Assembly (NCBI GenBank): GCA_023431205.1
Contig: JAEYXQ010000019.1
Coordinates: 1-25,870, forward strand
Source of the DNA: Pseudomonadota bacterium
Lineage (GTDB): Bacteria; Pseudomonadota; Alphaproteobacteria; Rhizobiales; Devosiaceae
Direction: 5' to 3'
Length of the DNA: 25,870 nt
Position 1 is the stretch's first letter, and every line of letters starts with the position of its first letter. The notes below the pieces were generated by a model. The model was not told where the DNA came from. It did no database searches and saw only the letters and a list, made by a program, of their open reading frames with translations. The position numbers and the translations under genes are program-made. Shown here one piece after another: positions 1-6,774 of the stretch.

Positions 1-169
1 CGCCGAACCTGAGCGGACCACCCTCGAGCCCAGGGAAAGAGCGACCTCCCCCTGCCCGGCCGTCCTTCCGCCACTGGTCGCTGCAGGCCGCCCCGCGCGG
101 AAGAGATGAGAGGGAGTATGCACGATGTGGAGGGGACGGGGATAAGGGGGATAGATTGGGTGGAAGAGC

Positions 170-280
170 CCCCCACCTAACCTCCCCCGCAGGCGGGGGA
201 GGGACAGGTCGGTGGGTGCCGAGGTGCCGCGGCAAACTCGATGCAGCCCCTCCCCATTCAGGGGGGAGGTTGGGTGGGGG
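170..280. repeat. Nested palindromic repeat (two hairpins in inverted orientation)
   Basis: The arms 170-188 and 262-280 are inverted copies of each other over 19 bases with one mismatch. The left arm also forms a perfect 10-bp hairpin of its own at 181-190/193-202 around an AG loop. The right half forms a CCTCCCC/GGGGAGG hairpin at 249-255/263-269. This two-hairpin, head-to-head layout is typical of BIME/REP-like intergenic elements. Any role in transcript stability or termination is inference. Confidence 0.75.
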
Positions 281-300
281 TGTGAACTCACAACAAACGC

Positions 301-406
301 GGTGTCATTCCCGCGAAAGCGGGAACCCATCCTGAGGTGCTTGAACGGCCACCTTGGCTGTGGCGGCATCTCGGGATGGGCCCCCGCTTTCGCGGGGGGT
401 GACACC
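301..406. repeat. Nested palindromic repeat (REP/BIME-like)
   Basis: The left arm 301-336 contains the perfect hairpin TTCCCGC-GAAA-GCGGGAA (308-325). The right arm 371-406 contains CCCCCGC-TTTC-GCGGGGG (381-398). The two arms are near-identical inverted copies, with a few substitutions and one single-base length difference, so the whole 106-bp unit can fold into one long stem or into two hairpins. The core CATTCCCGCGAAAGCGGGAA is a dispersed intergenic motif in many proteobacteria (established knowledge). Its function is not known from this sequence. Confidence 0.85.
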
Positions 407-558
407 GGGGGTGTGGGAGGGTGGTGAAGGAGCCGAGAGACCGCACGTGCAGTGTTACCGACCTCGTGGTTCGACAGGCTCACCATGAGGTTTATGAAGC
501 TTCGGGCACCACCGCTCTCTCATAGACCTCATCCTGAGCTGCGGTGGGGGCGCGGCGC

Positions 559-1347
559 TCAGGCCAACCGCTGCTCCATCCAGGCGACGGCAAACTCGAC
601 CATGGGGCGGGCGTCGACGAGCACCGAGTCGGCGTTGCCGATCCGGCCCTGCCAGCCTTGGCCGGTGGCAAGAAAGTCGGTGACGATGGTGGCGAAATAG
701 TCGTCCGCCATGCCGTCGGGGACCGCGGAGGTGTCGAACTCCTCGAACCAGCGCCACTCGGTGCGGCCGTCGACGAGAATGGGCGTTTCGTAGCGGCGGA
801 TGCGCTTGTTGGGAAAGCGGGCCAGGTGTTCGGCGTGGTGCAGCAGGGTCATGGTGTCACGCGGGGCGCCGAGCAGCAGGGTCTTGCCGCCGGCTTCGAC
901 CAGCCTGCCGAACGGCGACTGCGGCCCGTAGCCATAGTCGAGGGCGTGATCGGCGGTGAACCAGTCGGCACGAGATCCAAGAGCAGCGCAGGATGCCCCG
1001 GGTGAAGCGCTGCGCCGGGCCCCGGGCGTGGTGCGCAGCAGCTCGGGGAAGGCGCCGTTGTCGCGGATCGAGCGCGAGGCGGCGGGATCAAAGGCAGGGA
1101 CCTGGTCTCGCACCTCCGGAAAGGCGAGCACCTCGTCCTCGAACTGCCAGTCGCAATAGCCGAGGACGGTGCCCCGCGGCCCCACCGCGTCACGCAAGGC
1201 CCCGATGACGCTGTCCGGTCCGCCCAGCACAGCGCCGATGCTGCGCAGGCCGGCATGGACCAGGACCGCGTCGCCGGTGGCAAGCCCTGCCGCGCGCAAC
1301 TTCGTCGCCAGCTCAGCCCGGGTCCAGGGCCGGCTGGGTTCAGGCAT
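559..1347 (-). CDS. Aminoglycoside 3-N-acetyltransferase-family protein (AAC(3)-IV-like)
   Basis: A 262-residue protein of the AAC(3)/YokD family, which transfers an acetyl group from acetyl-CoA to an amine; in resistance enzymes the substrate is the 3-amino group of aminoglycosides. Family signatures are LVHAGLRSIG near the N terminus, SPGASCAALG in the middle (the position of the NPxAS motif), then DYGYGPQSPFGRL, GGKTLLLGAP and MTLLHHAEH. The DYGYGP and LLHHAEH stretches resemble the AAC(3)-IV branch. The length is normal. The chosen ATG (1347) overlaps the 3' end of the HxlR gene by 8 bp, which suggests translational coupling and control by that regulator. A longer frame upstream runs inside the HxlR gene and was rejected. 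Real aminoglycoside resistance is not shown: chromosomal members may act on other amines. Confidence 0.88.
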   Translation of the reverse strand: MPEPSRPWTRAELATKLRAAGLATGDAVLVHAGLRSIGAVLGGPDSVIGALRDAVGPRGTVLGYCDWQFEDEVLAFPEVRDQVPAFDPAASRSIRDNGAFPELLRTTPGARRSASPGASCAALGSRADWFTADHALDYGYGPQSPFGRLVEAGGKTLLLGAPRDTMTLLHHAEHLARFPNKRIRRYETPILVDGRTEWRWFEEFDTSAVPDGMADDYFATIVTDFLATGQGWQGRIGNADSVLVDARPMVEFAVAWMEQRLA

Positions 1348-1750
1348 AGGCGGCGCGGCGCGGCTCCGACGGGGCGGCGGCGGCTTCGCGGGCGTCGTAG
1401 ATAGCGCGGGCTTCGATGATGGCCTGGTGGTTTTCGGCCGACCAATCCCAAAGCGCACTGATCGGCTGCTGCAGGGTCTTGCCGAGCTCGGTGAGGCTGT
1501 ATTCCACCCGCGGCGGCACTTCCGGGTAGATGGTGCGGGTGACAAGGCCGTCGCGCTCGAGATTGCGCAGGGTCAGCGTCAGCATGCGCTGCGAGACCCC
1601 GTTGATCAGGCGCTTGAGTTCGTTGAAGCGCAGGGTGCCATTACGGCCGAGCATGCCGACGACCATGACGCTCCACTTGTCGCCGATGCGGTTGAGCACA
1701 TCGGACATGGCCGTGCAATTGGCGTGCTGGGATGTGTCGTGCAGGGACAT
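1340..1750 (-). CDS. HxlR-family winged-helix transcriptional regulator
   Basis: A 136-residue HxlR (DUF24) regulator. The whole protein is one winged helix-turn-helix: a single early cysteine (Cys12), then GDKWSVMVVGML, LRFNELKRLINGVSQRMLT (recognition helix), LRNLERDGLVTR and the wing signature PEVPPRVEYSLTELG. HxlR proteins with an N-terminal cysteine often sense electrophiles or oxidants (for example HypR, YodB); that role is inferred here. ATG at 1750 is chosen over a TTG two codons upstream because AGGAG lies 7 nt before it. It follows the DJ-1-like gene in the same direction and overlaps the acetyltransferase gene, so all three may form one stress-responsive unit. A palindrome-rich stretch just upstream is a candidate autoregulatory operator. 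Confidence 0.92.
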   Translation of the reverse strand: MSLHDTSQHANCTAMSDVLNRIGDKWSVMVVGMLGRNGTLRFNELKRLINGVSQRMLTLTLRNLERDGLVTRTIYPEVPPRVEYSLTELGKTLQQPISALWDWSAENHQAIIEARAIYDAREAAAAPSEPRRAAYA

Positions 1751-1760
1751 GGCCAAACTC

Positions 1761-1796
1761 CTGTTACCAGGGCACAGATATAGTGCCGGTTACCGG
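1761..1796. promoter_or_regulatory. Candidate HxlR operator
   Basis: Two related sites lie 26 bp apart upstream of the HxlR gene: GTTACCAG (1763-1770) and GTTACCGG (1789-1796). The second sits in the perfect 11-bp palindrome CCGGTTACCGG (1786-1796). The first sits in an imperfect palindrome CTGTTACCAG. Between them is GGCAC-AGATATA-GTGCC (1771-1787). Dyad sites directly upstream of the gene are usual for autoregulated HxlR proteins. The assignment is inference from position and symmetry. Confidence 0.45.
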
Positions 1797-1821
1797 ATGT
1801 GACCAGCCCTGCACGCGCTTG

Positions 1822-2394
1822 TCAGGCGGCGGCGCGGTGTTCCGCCGCGTGCAGGCCGACATAGAAGTCGAGTTCGCTGCTGCCCAACCCCAGAGCATTC
1901 AACACGGCAGTCATGAAGGTCACCGGAGCGGTGCCGGGAGCTGTGATGAGGGTGCCGGCGGTGACGGCCTGCGGCTGATCATGATAGTGAGCGGCCCCGC
2001 GATAACCGGTGGGCGGCAGGTTCTGCGGGTCGTTGGAGGTATGGGCGACCGCATCGAGCAGGCCGGCGCGCGCCATCGCAACCGTGCCATCGCAGATCCC
2101 GGCGACGATCTTGCCGGCATCGCGGGCCGCCTGCAGCAGCGCGGAAAGGTCAGGAGCATCGGGCAAGGTCCAGGCCGGGCCGCCATTGACCACCAGGACG
2201 TCGAGCGCACCAACATCCACCGCGTCGATGGGGAGGTCCGGCGTGATCCGCAGCCCGGCGGCGGACGTGACCGGCGCCCCGCCCGGGGTGGCGAACAGGG
2301 TGGTGACACCGAAGTGCTGCCGCGCCGTGGCGTTAAGCAGCGCGCTCTCCCAATCGGCATAGCCTTCGGTAAGGATGGTGACGATGGTGGTCAT
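1822..2394 (-). CDS. DJ-1/PfpI-family protein
   Basis: A 190-residue member of the DJ-1/PfpI (class I glutamine amidotransferase-like) superfamily. It starts with the beta strand MTTIVTILTEGYADWESALL, has the VVNGGPAW turn, and carries the nucleophile elbow GICDGTVAMARAGLLD, in which Cys is the probable catalytic residue (the family's AGICHG motif, here with Asp instead of His). Such proteins act as chaperones, glyoxalases, isonitrile hydratases or deglycases; the substrate cannot be told from sequence. The ATG at 2394 has AGGAG 8 nt upstream. It is 71 bp upstream of the HxlR gene on the same strand. Together they suggest handling of reactive carbonyl or electrophilic compounds, which is inference. 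Confidence 0.9.
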   Translation of the reverse strand: MTTIVTILTEGYADWESALLNATARQHFGVTTLFATPGGAPVTSAAGLRITPDLPIDAVDVGALDVLVVNGGPAWTLPDAPDLSALLQAARDAGKIVAGICDGTVAMARAGLLDAVAHTSNDPQNLPPTGYRGAAHYHDQPQAVTAGTLITAPGTAPVTFMTAVLNALGLGSSELDFYVGLHAAEHRAAA

Positions 2395-2549
2395 GGCGTG
2401 GCTCCTGTGTGGTGCCGCCAGAGTGGCCCCTGGGGCCGCCAGATCGTGTCAGCAGGTCACAAGCGGTTCAAGCCGCCCCGCTTTCCTTGAGAAGCGGCGG
2501 GCCGGCTGATACAAGCTGCCGGTCCCCTCACAGCTGGAGAGTGCTGGCC

Positions 2550-3695
2550 GTGCAGCTTGCCCGTCGTTTTCTTGTTGCCCTCGCGCTGGTGCTAGCGAGC
2601 CTGGCCCCCGTGCACGCCAATCCGATGTTGCTGGTCGACATGGATACGCTGGAGGTGCTGCATGCCCAGGAGGCGGGGCAGCCCTGGCACCCGGCTTCCC
2701 TGACCAAGATGATGACGGCCTATGTGGCCTTCGAAGAGCTGGCCAAGGGCACGATCACGCTCGAGACACCGGTGACGCTGTCGCAGAATGCGATCAACCA
2801 GGCGCCGTCGAAGTCGGGCCTGCCGGTTGGCAGTGCGATGACGCTCAAGGACGCGCTTTATGTGTTGATCGTGAAGTCGGCCAATGACGTGGCGGTCGCC
2901 ATTGCCGAGGCGGTGGGCGGCAGCGAGCCGCAGTTCGTTGCCAAGATGAACGAGGTGGCCGCCCGCATGGGGCTGACCGCAACGCATTTCGTCAACCCGC
3001 ACGGGCTGCACGATCCGGCCCAGGTCACCTCGGCGCGCGACCTGGCGGTGCTGGGGCTCTATATCCGCCAGAGCTTTCCCCAGTTCATGCCGATGTTCGG
3101 CACCGGCGAGGTGACGCTGGCGGGGAAGCGCTTTGAATCCAACAACGACCTGCTCACCAGCTTTGCCGGCACCACCGGCATGAAGACGGGCTATATCTGC
3201 GCCTCGGGGCTGAACCTGGTGGCGACGGTGTCCCGCAACGGGCGCAACCTGATCGCCGTGGTGCTGGGCGGCTCGTCAGCGCGCGATCGCAACGAGCGGA
3301 CGGCGGAACTGCTGCTGCGCGGGCTGTCGGGCTCGGCTGCGCCCACCGGGCAGACGGTGCTGACGCTTTCCAACGCTGCGGGGGCGGCGGCGGTCGACAT
3401 GCGCCCGCAGATCTGCGGCAAGGACGCCAAGGCCTATGTGGCGGCGCAGGAAGCGGCGTTTCCAATGGGCCTGAAGGGGCAGCCGAGCTATCTCACCGAC
3501 AATGTCGTGGCGCCGAGCTATGCCGCGGTCGACCTCGGCCGCATCGCCGTCGGCGTGTCGCTGCCGCGGCCGCGGCCGGCACATGTGCCGACCTTCACCG
3601 CGCCGACTGCGGCGGCGTCACTGGCCGGCGACCTGCGGCCGGGGCTGAGCGGACCGGACATCCCCTATCCGCGCCCCCGGCCGAGCCATCTCTAG
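2550..3695 (+). CDS. Penicillin-binding D-alanyl-D-alanine carboxypeptidase (peptidase S11)
   Basis: A 381-residue secreted D,D-carboxypeptidase that removes the terminal D-Ala of peptidoglycan pentapeptides and so limits cross-linking. All three active-site motifs are present: S50LTK53 (SxxK), S110AN112 (SxN) and K212TG. A signal peptide, residues 1-23, ends VHA before NPM. GTG at 2550 is chosen because GGAGA lies 9 nt before it and it gives a clean signal peptide; an upstream in-frame ATG at 2409 would add a long non-signal tail. After the catalytic domain there is no obvious membrane-anchoring amphipathic helix. The last ~45 residues are rich in Pro-Arg (PRPRPAHVP, PYPRPRPSHL). It ends 3 bp from the convergent CAP-domain gene. 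Confidence 0.93.
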   Translation: MQLARRFLVALALVLASLAPVHANPMLLVDMDTLEVLHAQEAGQPWHPASLTKMMTAYVAFEELAKGTITLETPVTLSQNAINQAPSKSGLPVGSAMTLKDALYVLIVKSANDVAVAIAEAVGGSEPQFVAKMNEVAARMGLTATHFVNPHGLHDPAQVTSARDLAVLGLYIRQSFPQFMPMFGTGEVTLAGKRFESNNDLLTSFAGTTGMKTGYICASGLNLVATVSRNGRNLIAVVLGGSSARDRNERTAELLLRGLSGSAAPTGQTVLTLSNAAGAAAVDMRPQICGKDAKAYVAAQEAAFPMGLKGQPSYLTDNVVAPSYAAVDLGRIAVGVSLPRPRPAHVPTFTAPTAAASLAGDLRPGLSGPDIPYPRPRPSHL

Positions 3696-3698
3696 AGC

Positions 3699-4187
3699 CT
3701 AGTTGTCGAGCACCAGCACCCAGTGCACGCCGTAGGTCGAGTTGGGGTTGAAGGCCACGGCCACGCCGGCACGGGTGGCGCTGGTGCGCAGGGCGGCGGC
3801 GTCGGCGGCGTTGTTGCGCCAGCCCGAGAAGGTTTCGGCGAAGGTCGAGTAGCCGGCGCTCAGCTTCATGGCCGTCAGCTCCTGCGGGGTCTGCGGCGGC
3901 GTGCCGGTCTGGGCATACTGGGTCGCCAGGGCCTGGGCGGTGCCATCGAGCGCCGGGTCGTGCTGGAGGGCCGGCAGGCCGTTGGTGGCGCGATAGGCGT
4001 TGATGATGTCGATGGCCTGAGCGCGATCCAGGGAGGCGCCGGGCTGGTCCAGGCGGGCGCTGAGGCCGGGGGCGAGCGCCAGCCCGGCCGTGCTGCCGCC
4101 CATGCTGCAGGCGGACAGGGCGAGGCCGGCGGCGGCGAGGATCAGGGCGGCGGGCAGGAGCCGGCGGGGCGAATCGGAGCGCGACAT
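3699..4187 (-). CDS. CAP-domain (SCP/PR-1-like) lipoprotein
   Basis: A 162-residue lipoprotein. The signal peptide ends with the lipobox LSAC (lipidated Cys27). The mature part starts with a short linker, then a CAP-like domain: INAYRATNGLPALQHDPALDGTAQALATQYAQ, an AETFSGWRN stretch at the place of the usual Glu-containing motif, and a terminal VHWVLVLDN strand. Several His residues that form the CAP cavity in eukaryotic relatives are not apparent, so a metal or lipid-binding role is uncertain. ATG 4187 has AGGA 7 nt upstream and gives a proper lipoprotein start; a longer frame to 4241 adds 18 residues before it and was rejected. It is tail-to-tail with the D,D-carboxypeptidase gene. Confidence 0.82.
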   Translation of the reverse strand: MSRSDSPRRLLPAALILAAAGLALSACSMGGSTAGLALAPGLSARLDQPGASLDRAQAIDIINAYRATNGLPALQHDPALDGTAQALATQYAQTGTPPQTPQELTAMKLSAGYSTFAETFSGWRNNAADAAALRTSATRAGVAVAFNPNSTYGVHWVLVLDN

Positions 4188-4276
4188 TGAGCTGTCCTGT
4201 TGGAAACGGAAGCCGCGCCGGTAAACCGCCAGCAAGGCCAAATCATGGAGCGCGAGCCGCTCCGATGGTGGGGGAG

Positions 4277-4353
4277 TGGTGATCCCGGCGCGATTCGAAC
4301 GCGCGACCCCAGGATTAGGAATCCTGTGCTCTATCCTGCTGAGCTACGGGACC
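4277..4353 (-). tRNA. tRNA-Arg (anticodon CCU)
   Basis: A complete 77-nt tRNA folds on the minus strand. The acceptor stem is GGTCCCG paired with CGGGATC (one G-U pair), with discriminator A and an encoded CCA at 4277-4279. The D stem is GCTC/GAGC. The anticodon stem is CAGGA/TCCTG with loop TTCCTAA, giving anticodon CCT, which reads AGG (rare in GC-rich alphaproteobacteria). The T stem-loop is GCGCG-TTCGAAT-CGCGC. Any promoter would lie in the gap 4354-4488; none is obvious. Confidence 0.96.
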
Positions 4354-4398
4354 ACAGGCCTTCCATAGCAAAGCCGGGGCGGGGCGGGAACCATAAAG

Positions 4399-4448
4399 CG
4401 CAGCGAGGACAGGTCGGGGAACTCCTGCGGCTGCGTTCATCTTTTTTT
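4399..4448 (+). terminator. Possible terminator or attenuator upstream of the nuclease-like gene
   Basis: CGCAGC (4399-4404) pairs with GCTGCG (4430-4435). Inside it AGGA (4406-4409) can pair with TCCT (4423-4426). A run of seven T follows at 4442-4448. The six bases between stem and T run, and the weak inner stem, make this a poor canonical terminator. No plus-strand gene lies just upstream, so if real it would act on a leader or on antisense transcription. Confidence 0.3.
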
Positions 4449-4488
4449 GCCGTATTTCAGTGCATGGTGAACCGAACCTTTCCGGGGC

Positions 4489-5304
4489 ATGGCCTTGCTC
4501 AAAACCAGTTTCGTTCACCTCGCCACGCTGGCGATGCTGTCGGCGCCGGCCGCCGCGGTGGAGGCGTGCGGGCAGTTGCGGCTCGAGCCAGGCGGGGTGG
4601 TGGTGGAGGTCACCGACGGCGACACGGTGGTGCTCGATACGGGCGTGGTGGTGCGCATGATCGGCACCCAGGCGCCGAAGCTGCCGCTCGGGCGGGAAGG
4701 GTTCGACACCTGGCCGCTGGCGCCGGAGGCCAAGACGGCGCTCCAAGCACTGGCGCTCAACAAGAGCGTGCAGCTCGGCTATGGCGGGGAGAGGGTGGAT
4801 CGCTACGAGCGGGCGCTGGCGCATGTGTTCGTCGAGACCGAACAGGGCCCCGTGTGGGCGCAGCAGCACATGGTGGCGGCTGGGCTGGCGCGGGTCTACT
4901 CGTTTCCTGACAACCGCTCCTGCCTCGATCTCCTGTTCGCGGCGGAAGGCCGCGCGCGGCTCGCCGGACTTGGAATCTGGCGCAATTCCTTCTACAGCGT
5001 GCGGGCGGCGGATGATCCGGACGACCTGCTCGGGCGGGTCGGCGGATACGAGCTGGTCGAAGGCCGGGTACTGCTCGCCGAAAAGCGGGGCGGGCGGGTC
5101 TATCTGAATTTCGGGCGGCACTGGAAAGAGGATTTCACGGCCGTCATCGAAGGTCCGGCGCTGCGGCTGTTTGCCGGCGACGACTTCGATCCGCTGGTGC
5201 TCGAAGGAGCGCTGGTGCGCATTCGTGGATGGGTGGACGACCGGGATGGTCCACGCATCGAGATCACCCATCCCGAGCAGATCGAGGTTCTGGCAACGCG
5301 ATGA
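4489..5304 (+). CDS. Secreted staphylococcal-nuclease-like (thermonuclease family) protein
   Basis: A 271-residue protein with an N-terminal signal-like segment (about 1-23), an SNase OB-fold (about 35-165) and a C-terminal domain (about 175-271) ending GWVDDRDGPRIEITHPEQIEVL, which looks like a second beta-rich, OB-like unit. Compared with staphylococcal nuclease, Asp21 (here Asp45 in VTDGDT), Arg35 (Arg56) and Arg87 (Arg108 in DRYERAL) are kept. The VDTPE motif reads TQAPK, so Asp40 becomes Gln61 and the general base Glu43 becomes Lys64. Similar IG(T/I)QAPKLPLGR sequences are, as far as I recall, usual in alphaproteobacterial relatives, so this may be a lineage-specific form and not decay. 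The ATG at 4489 has only a weak ribosome site. Its stop overlaps the M48 gene start (ATGA), so the two are co-translated. Confidence 0.85.
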   Translation: MALLKTSFVHLATLAMLSAPAAAVEACGQLRLEPGGVVVEVTDGDTVVLDTGVVVRMIGTQAPKLPLGREGFDTWPLAPEAKTALQALALNKSVQLGYGGERVDRYERALAHVFVETEQGPVWAQQHMVAAGLARVYSFPDNRSCLDLLFAAEGRARLAGLGIWRNSFYSVRAADDPDDLLGRVGGYELVEGRVLLAEKRGGRVYLNFGRHWKEDFTAVIEGPALRLFAGDDFDPLVLEGALVRIRGWVDDRDGPRIEITHPEQIEVLATR

Positions 5305-6773
5305 ATGGCATCGGGCCGATCGGCAAGTCCTGGCGGGGTGGCGTGCTGGCGGTGTCGCTTCTGGCGCTGACCGCCTGCACCACGCTCACCAGTTCCAACA
5401 TCGCCGTGAGCCAGACCGGCGACAACCCGGCGCCGGCCGTGGTGCCGGCCGGCACTGATCCCGACGACGTGGTGATCGGCCGGCGCGAGCATCCGCGCAT
5501 CATTGCCGCCTATGGCGGGGTCTACGAGGATCGCCAGGCCGAGATCATGGTCGCCCGTATTGTCGGGCGGCTGCTGGCGGCGGCGAACCAGCCCAACGCC
5601 CAGTTCCAAGTCACCATTCTCGACACCTCGGAAGTCAATGCCTTCGCCCTGCCGGGTGGGTTCGTCTATGTGACGCGGGGCCTGTTGGCGCTGGCTTCGG
5701 ATACGAGCCAGTTGGCGGCGGTGCTGGCACACGAAATCGCCCATGTGACGCTGCGGCATGCGCGGGCGCGTACCGACCGCAGCCGCACCAACGAGATCGT
5801 CGACCGGGTGATCACCAGCGTGTTCGGCGGCAGCGGCGGCAATTCGGCCCGCACGCAGGAAGCCATGGCCGCCTTCAGCCAGAACCAGGAGCTCGAGGCG
5901 GATCGCGAGGGCATCGAGATCGCCGGCAAGGCAGGGTACGACCCGCAGGCGGCGGCGCGGTTCCTGACGGTGATGAGCCGGTTCGCCGCGTTCTCGGCCG
6001 GGACTTCGGCGGGGGACGACGGGTTTCTGTCATCGCACCCCTCGACCCCCGCCCGCATCCAGAAGGCGCTCGACACCGCGCGCACCATGTTCGGCCAGAA
6101 CGGCATGGGCGAGACCGACCGCGACGGCTACCTTGCCGCGATCAGCGGCATGGCGTTCGGCGAGAGCCCGGCGCAGGGCTCGATCGTGGGGCGCCGCTTC
6201 GTGCATCCGGCCTCCAAGTTCACCTTCACCGTGCCGCAGGGCTATACGCTGCAGAACTCGCAGAGCGCGGTGGTGGGCGTCGCCGGGGACGGCGAAGCCG
6301 TGCGTTTCGACAGCGCCGACGTGCAGCCGGAAGTGGCGCTGACCGATTACCTCAAGTCCGGCTGGATCGCCGGGCTTAAGGCGGAGACGGTCAAGTCGGA
6401 GACTTTCAACGGCGTCGAGATGGCCACCGGGCTGGCGCAGACCGACCAGTGGTTCTTCCGCGTGTCGGTGATGCGGCTCGACGGGCAGGTCTATCGCTTC
6501 ATCTTCGCGGCCAAGGCCGACAGCCAGCGCTTTGCGGAAGGGGCCACAGAAACGCTGCGGAGCTTCCGGCGGACCACGGCGGCCGATCTCGGCGGCATTC
6601 GCAAGCTGTCGGTTCAGATCGTGACGGCGCGGGCAGGGGACACGGCCGATGCGCTGGCGCGGCGGATGTCCGGTCTGACCCGCGGCAGCGAGCTGTTCTA
6701 CATCATCAACGACCTGTTCCCCGGCGATCCGCTGGTGGCGGGGCAGAAGTACAAGCTGGTGGCGCTGCAGTAG
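5301..6773 (+). CDS. M48-family zinc metalloprotease, lipoprotein
   Basis: A 490-residue predicted envelope protease of the M48 family (BepA/YfgC and LoiP type), which degrades misfolded outer-membrane or periplasmic proteins. The signal peptide ends in lipobox LTAC (Cys26). The zinc motif is H144EIAH148 and the third ligand is expected in E197LEAD. The SHPST motif, usual downstream in M48 proteins, follows. After the protease domain comes a region of about 200 residues (VGRRFVHPASKFTFTVPQGY onward) common in alphaproteobacterial homologues. The last ~50 residues (IVTARAGDTADALARRM ... AGQKYKLVAL) look like a degenerate LysM-type unit. ATG 5301 overlaps the nuclease-like stop as ATGA; an upstream start at 5229 lies inside that gene and would hide the lipobox. 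Confidence 0.93.
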   Translation: MNGIGPIGKSWRGGVLAVSLLALTACTTLTSSNIAVSQTGDNPAPAVVPAGTDPDDVVIGRREHPRIIAAYGGVYEDRQAEIMVARIVGRLLAAANQPNAQFQVTILDTSEVNAFALPGGFVYVTRGLLALASDTSQLAAVLAHEIAHVTLRHARARTDRSRTNEIVDRVITSVFGGSGGNSARTQEAMAAFSQNQELEADREGIEIAGKAGYDPQAAARFLTVMSRFAAFSAGTSAGDDGFLSSHPSTPARIQKALDTARTMFGQNGMGETDRDGYLAAISGMAFGESPAQGSIVGRRFVHPASKFTFTVPQGYTLQNSQSAVVGVAGDGEAVRFDSADVQPEVALTDYLKSGWIAGLKAETVKSETFNGVEMATGLAQTDQWFFRVSVMRLDGQVYRFIFAAKADSQRFAEGATETLRSFRRTTAADLGGIRKLSVQIVTARAGDTADALARRMSGLTRGSELFYIINDLFPGDPLVAGQKYKLVALQ

Positions 6774-6774
6774 C

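Larger units (their letters stand above)
1..558. other. Gene-free stretch with palindromic repeats
   Basis: I see no supportable gene here. Short open frames exist, but they run through palindromic repeats and have no recognisable protein sequence or good ribosome binding site. Bases 1-168 show nothing distinctive. Bases 169-406 hold two nested palindromic elements, listed separately. Bases about 461-545 carry another imperfect inverted pair: a segment ending in CACCATGAGG near 490 and a segment starting CCTCATCCTGAGC near 527. This resembles repeats dispersed between genes in many alphaproteobacteria. The end of the acetyltransferase gene follows directly. Confidence 0.7.

Noticed and set aside
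212..427. 71-residue plus-strand open frame in the first intergenic region
   Set aside because: It runs through two palindromic repeats and has no recognisable protein pattern.
1..560. CRISPR array or transposon end
   Set aside because: The repeats are paired inverted palindromes without regular spacers, target-site duplications or a transposase gene.
4315..5271. 318-codon minus-strand open frame over the tRNA and nuclease region
   Set aside because: It overlaps the tRNA gene and is antisense to a recognisable SNase-like protein.
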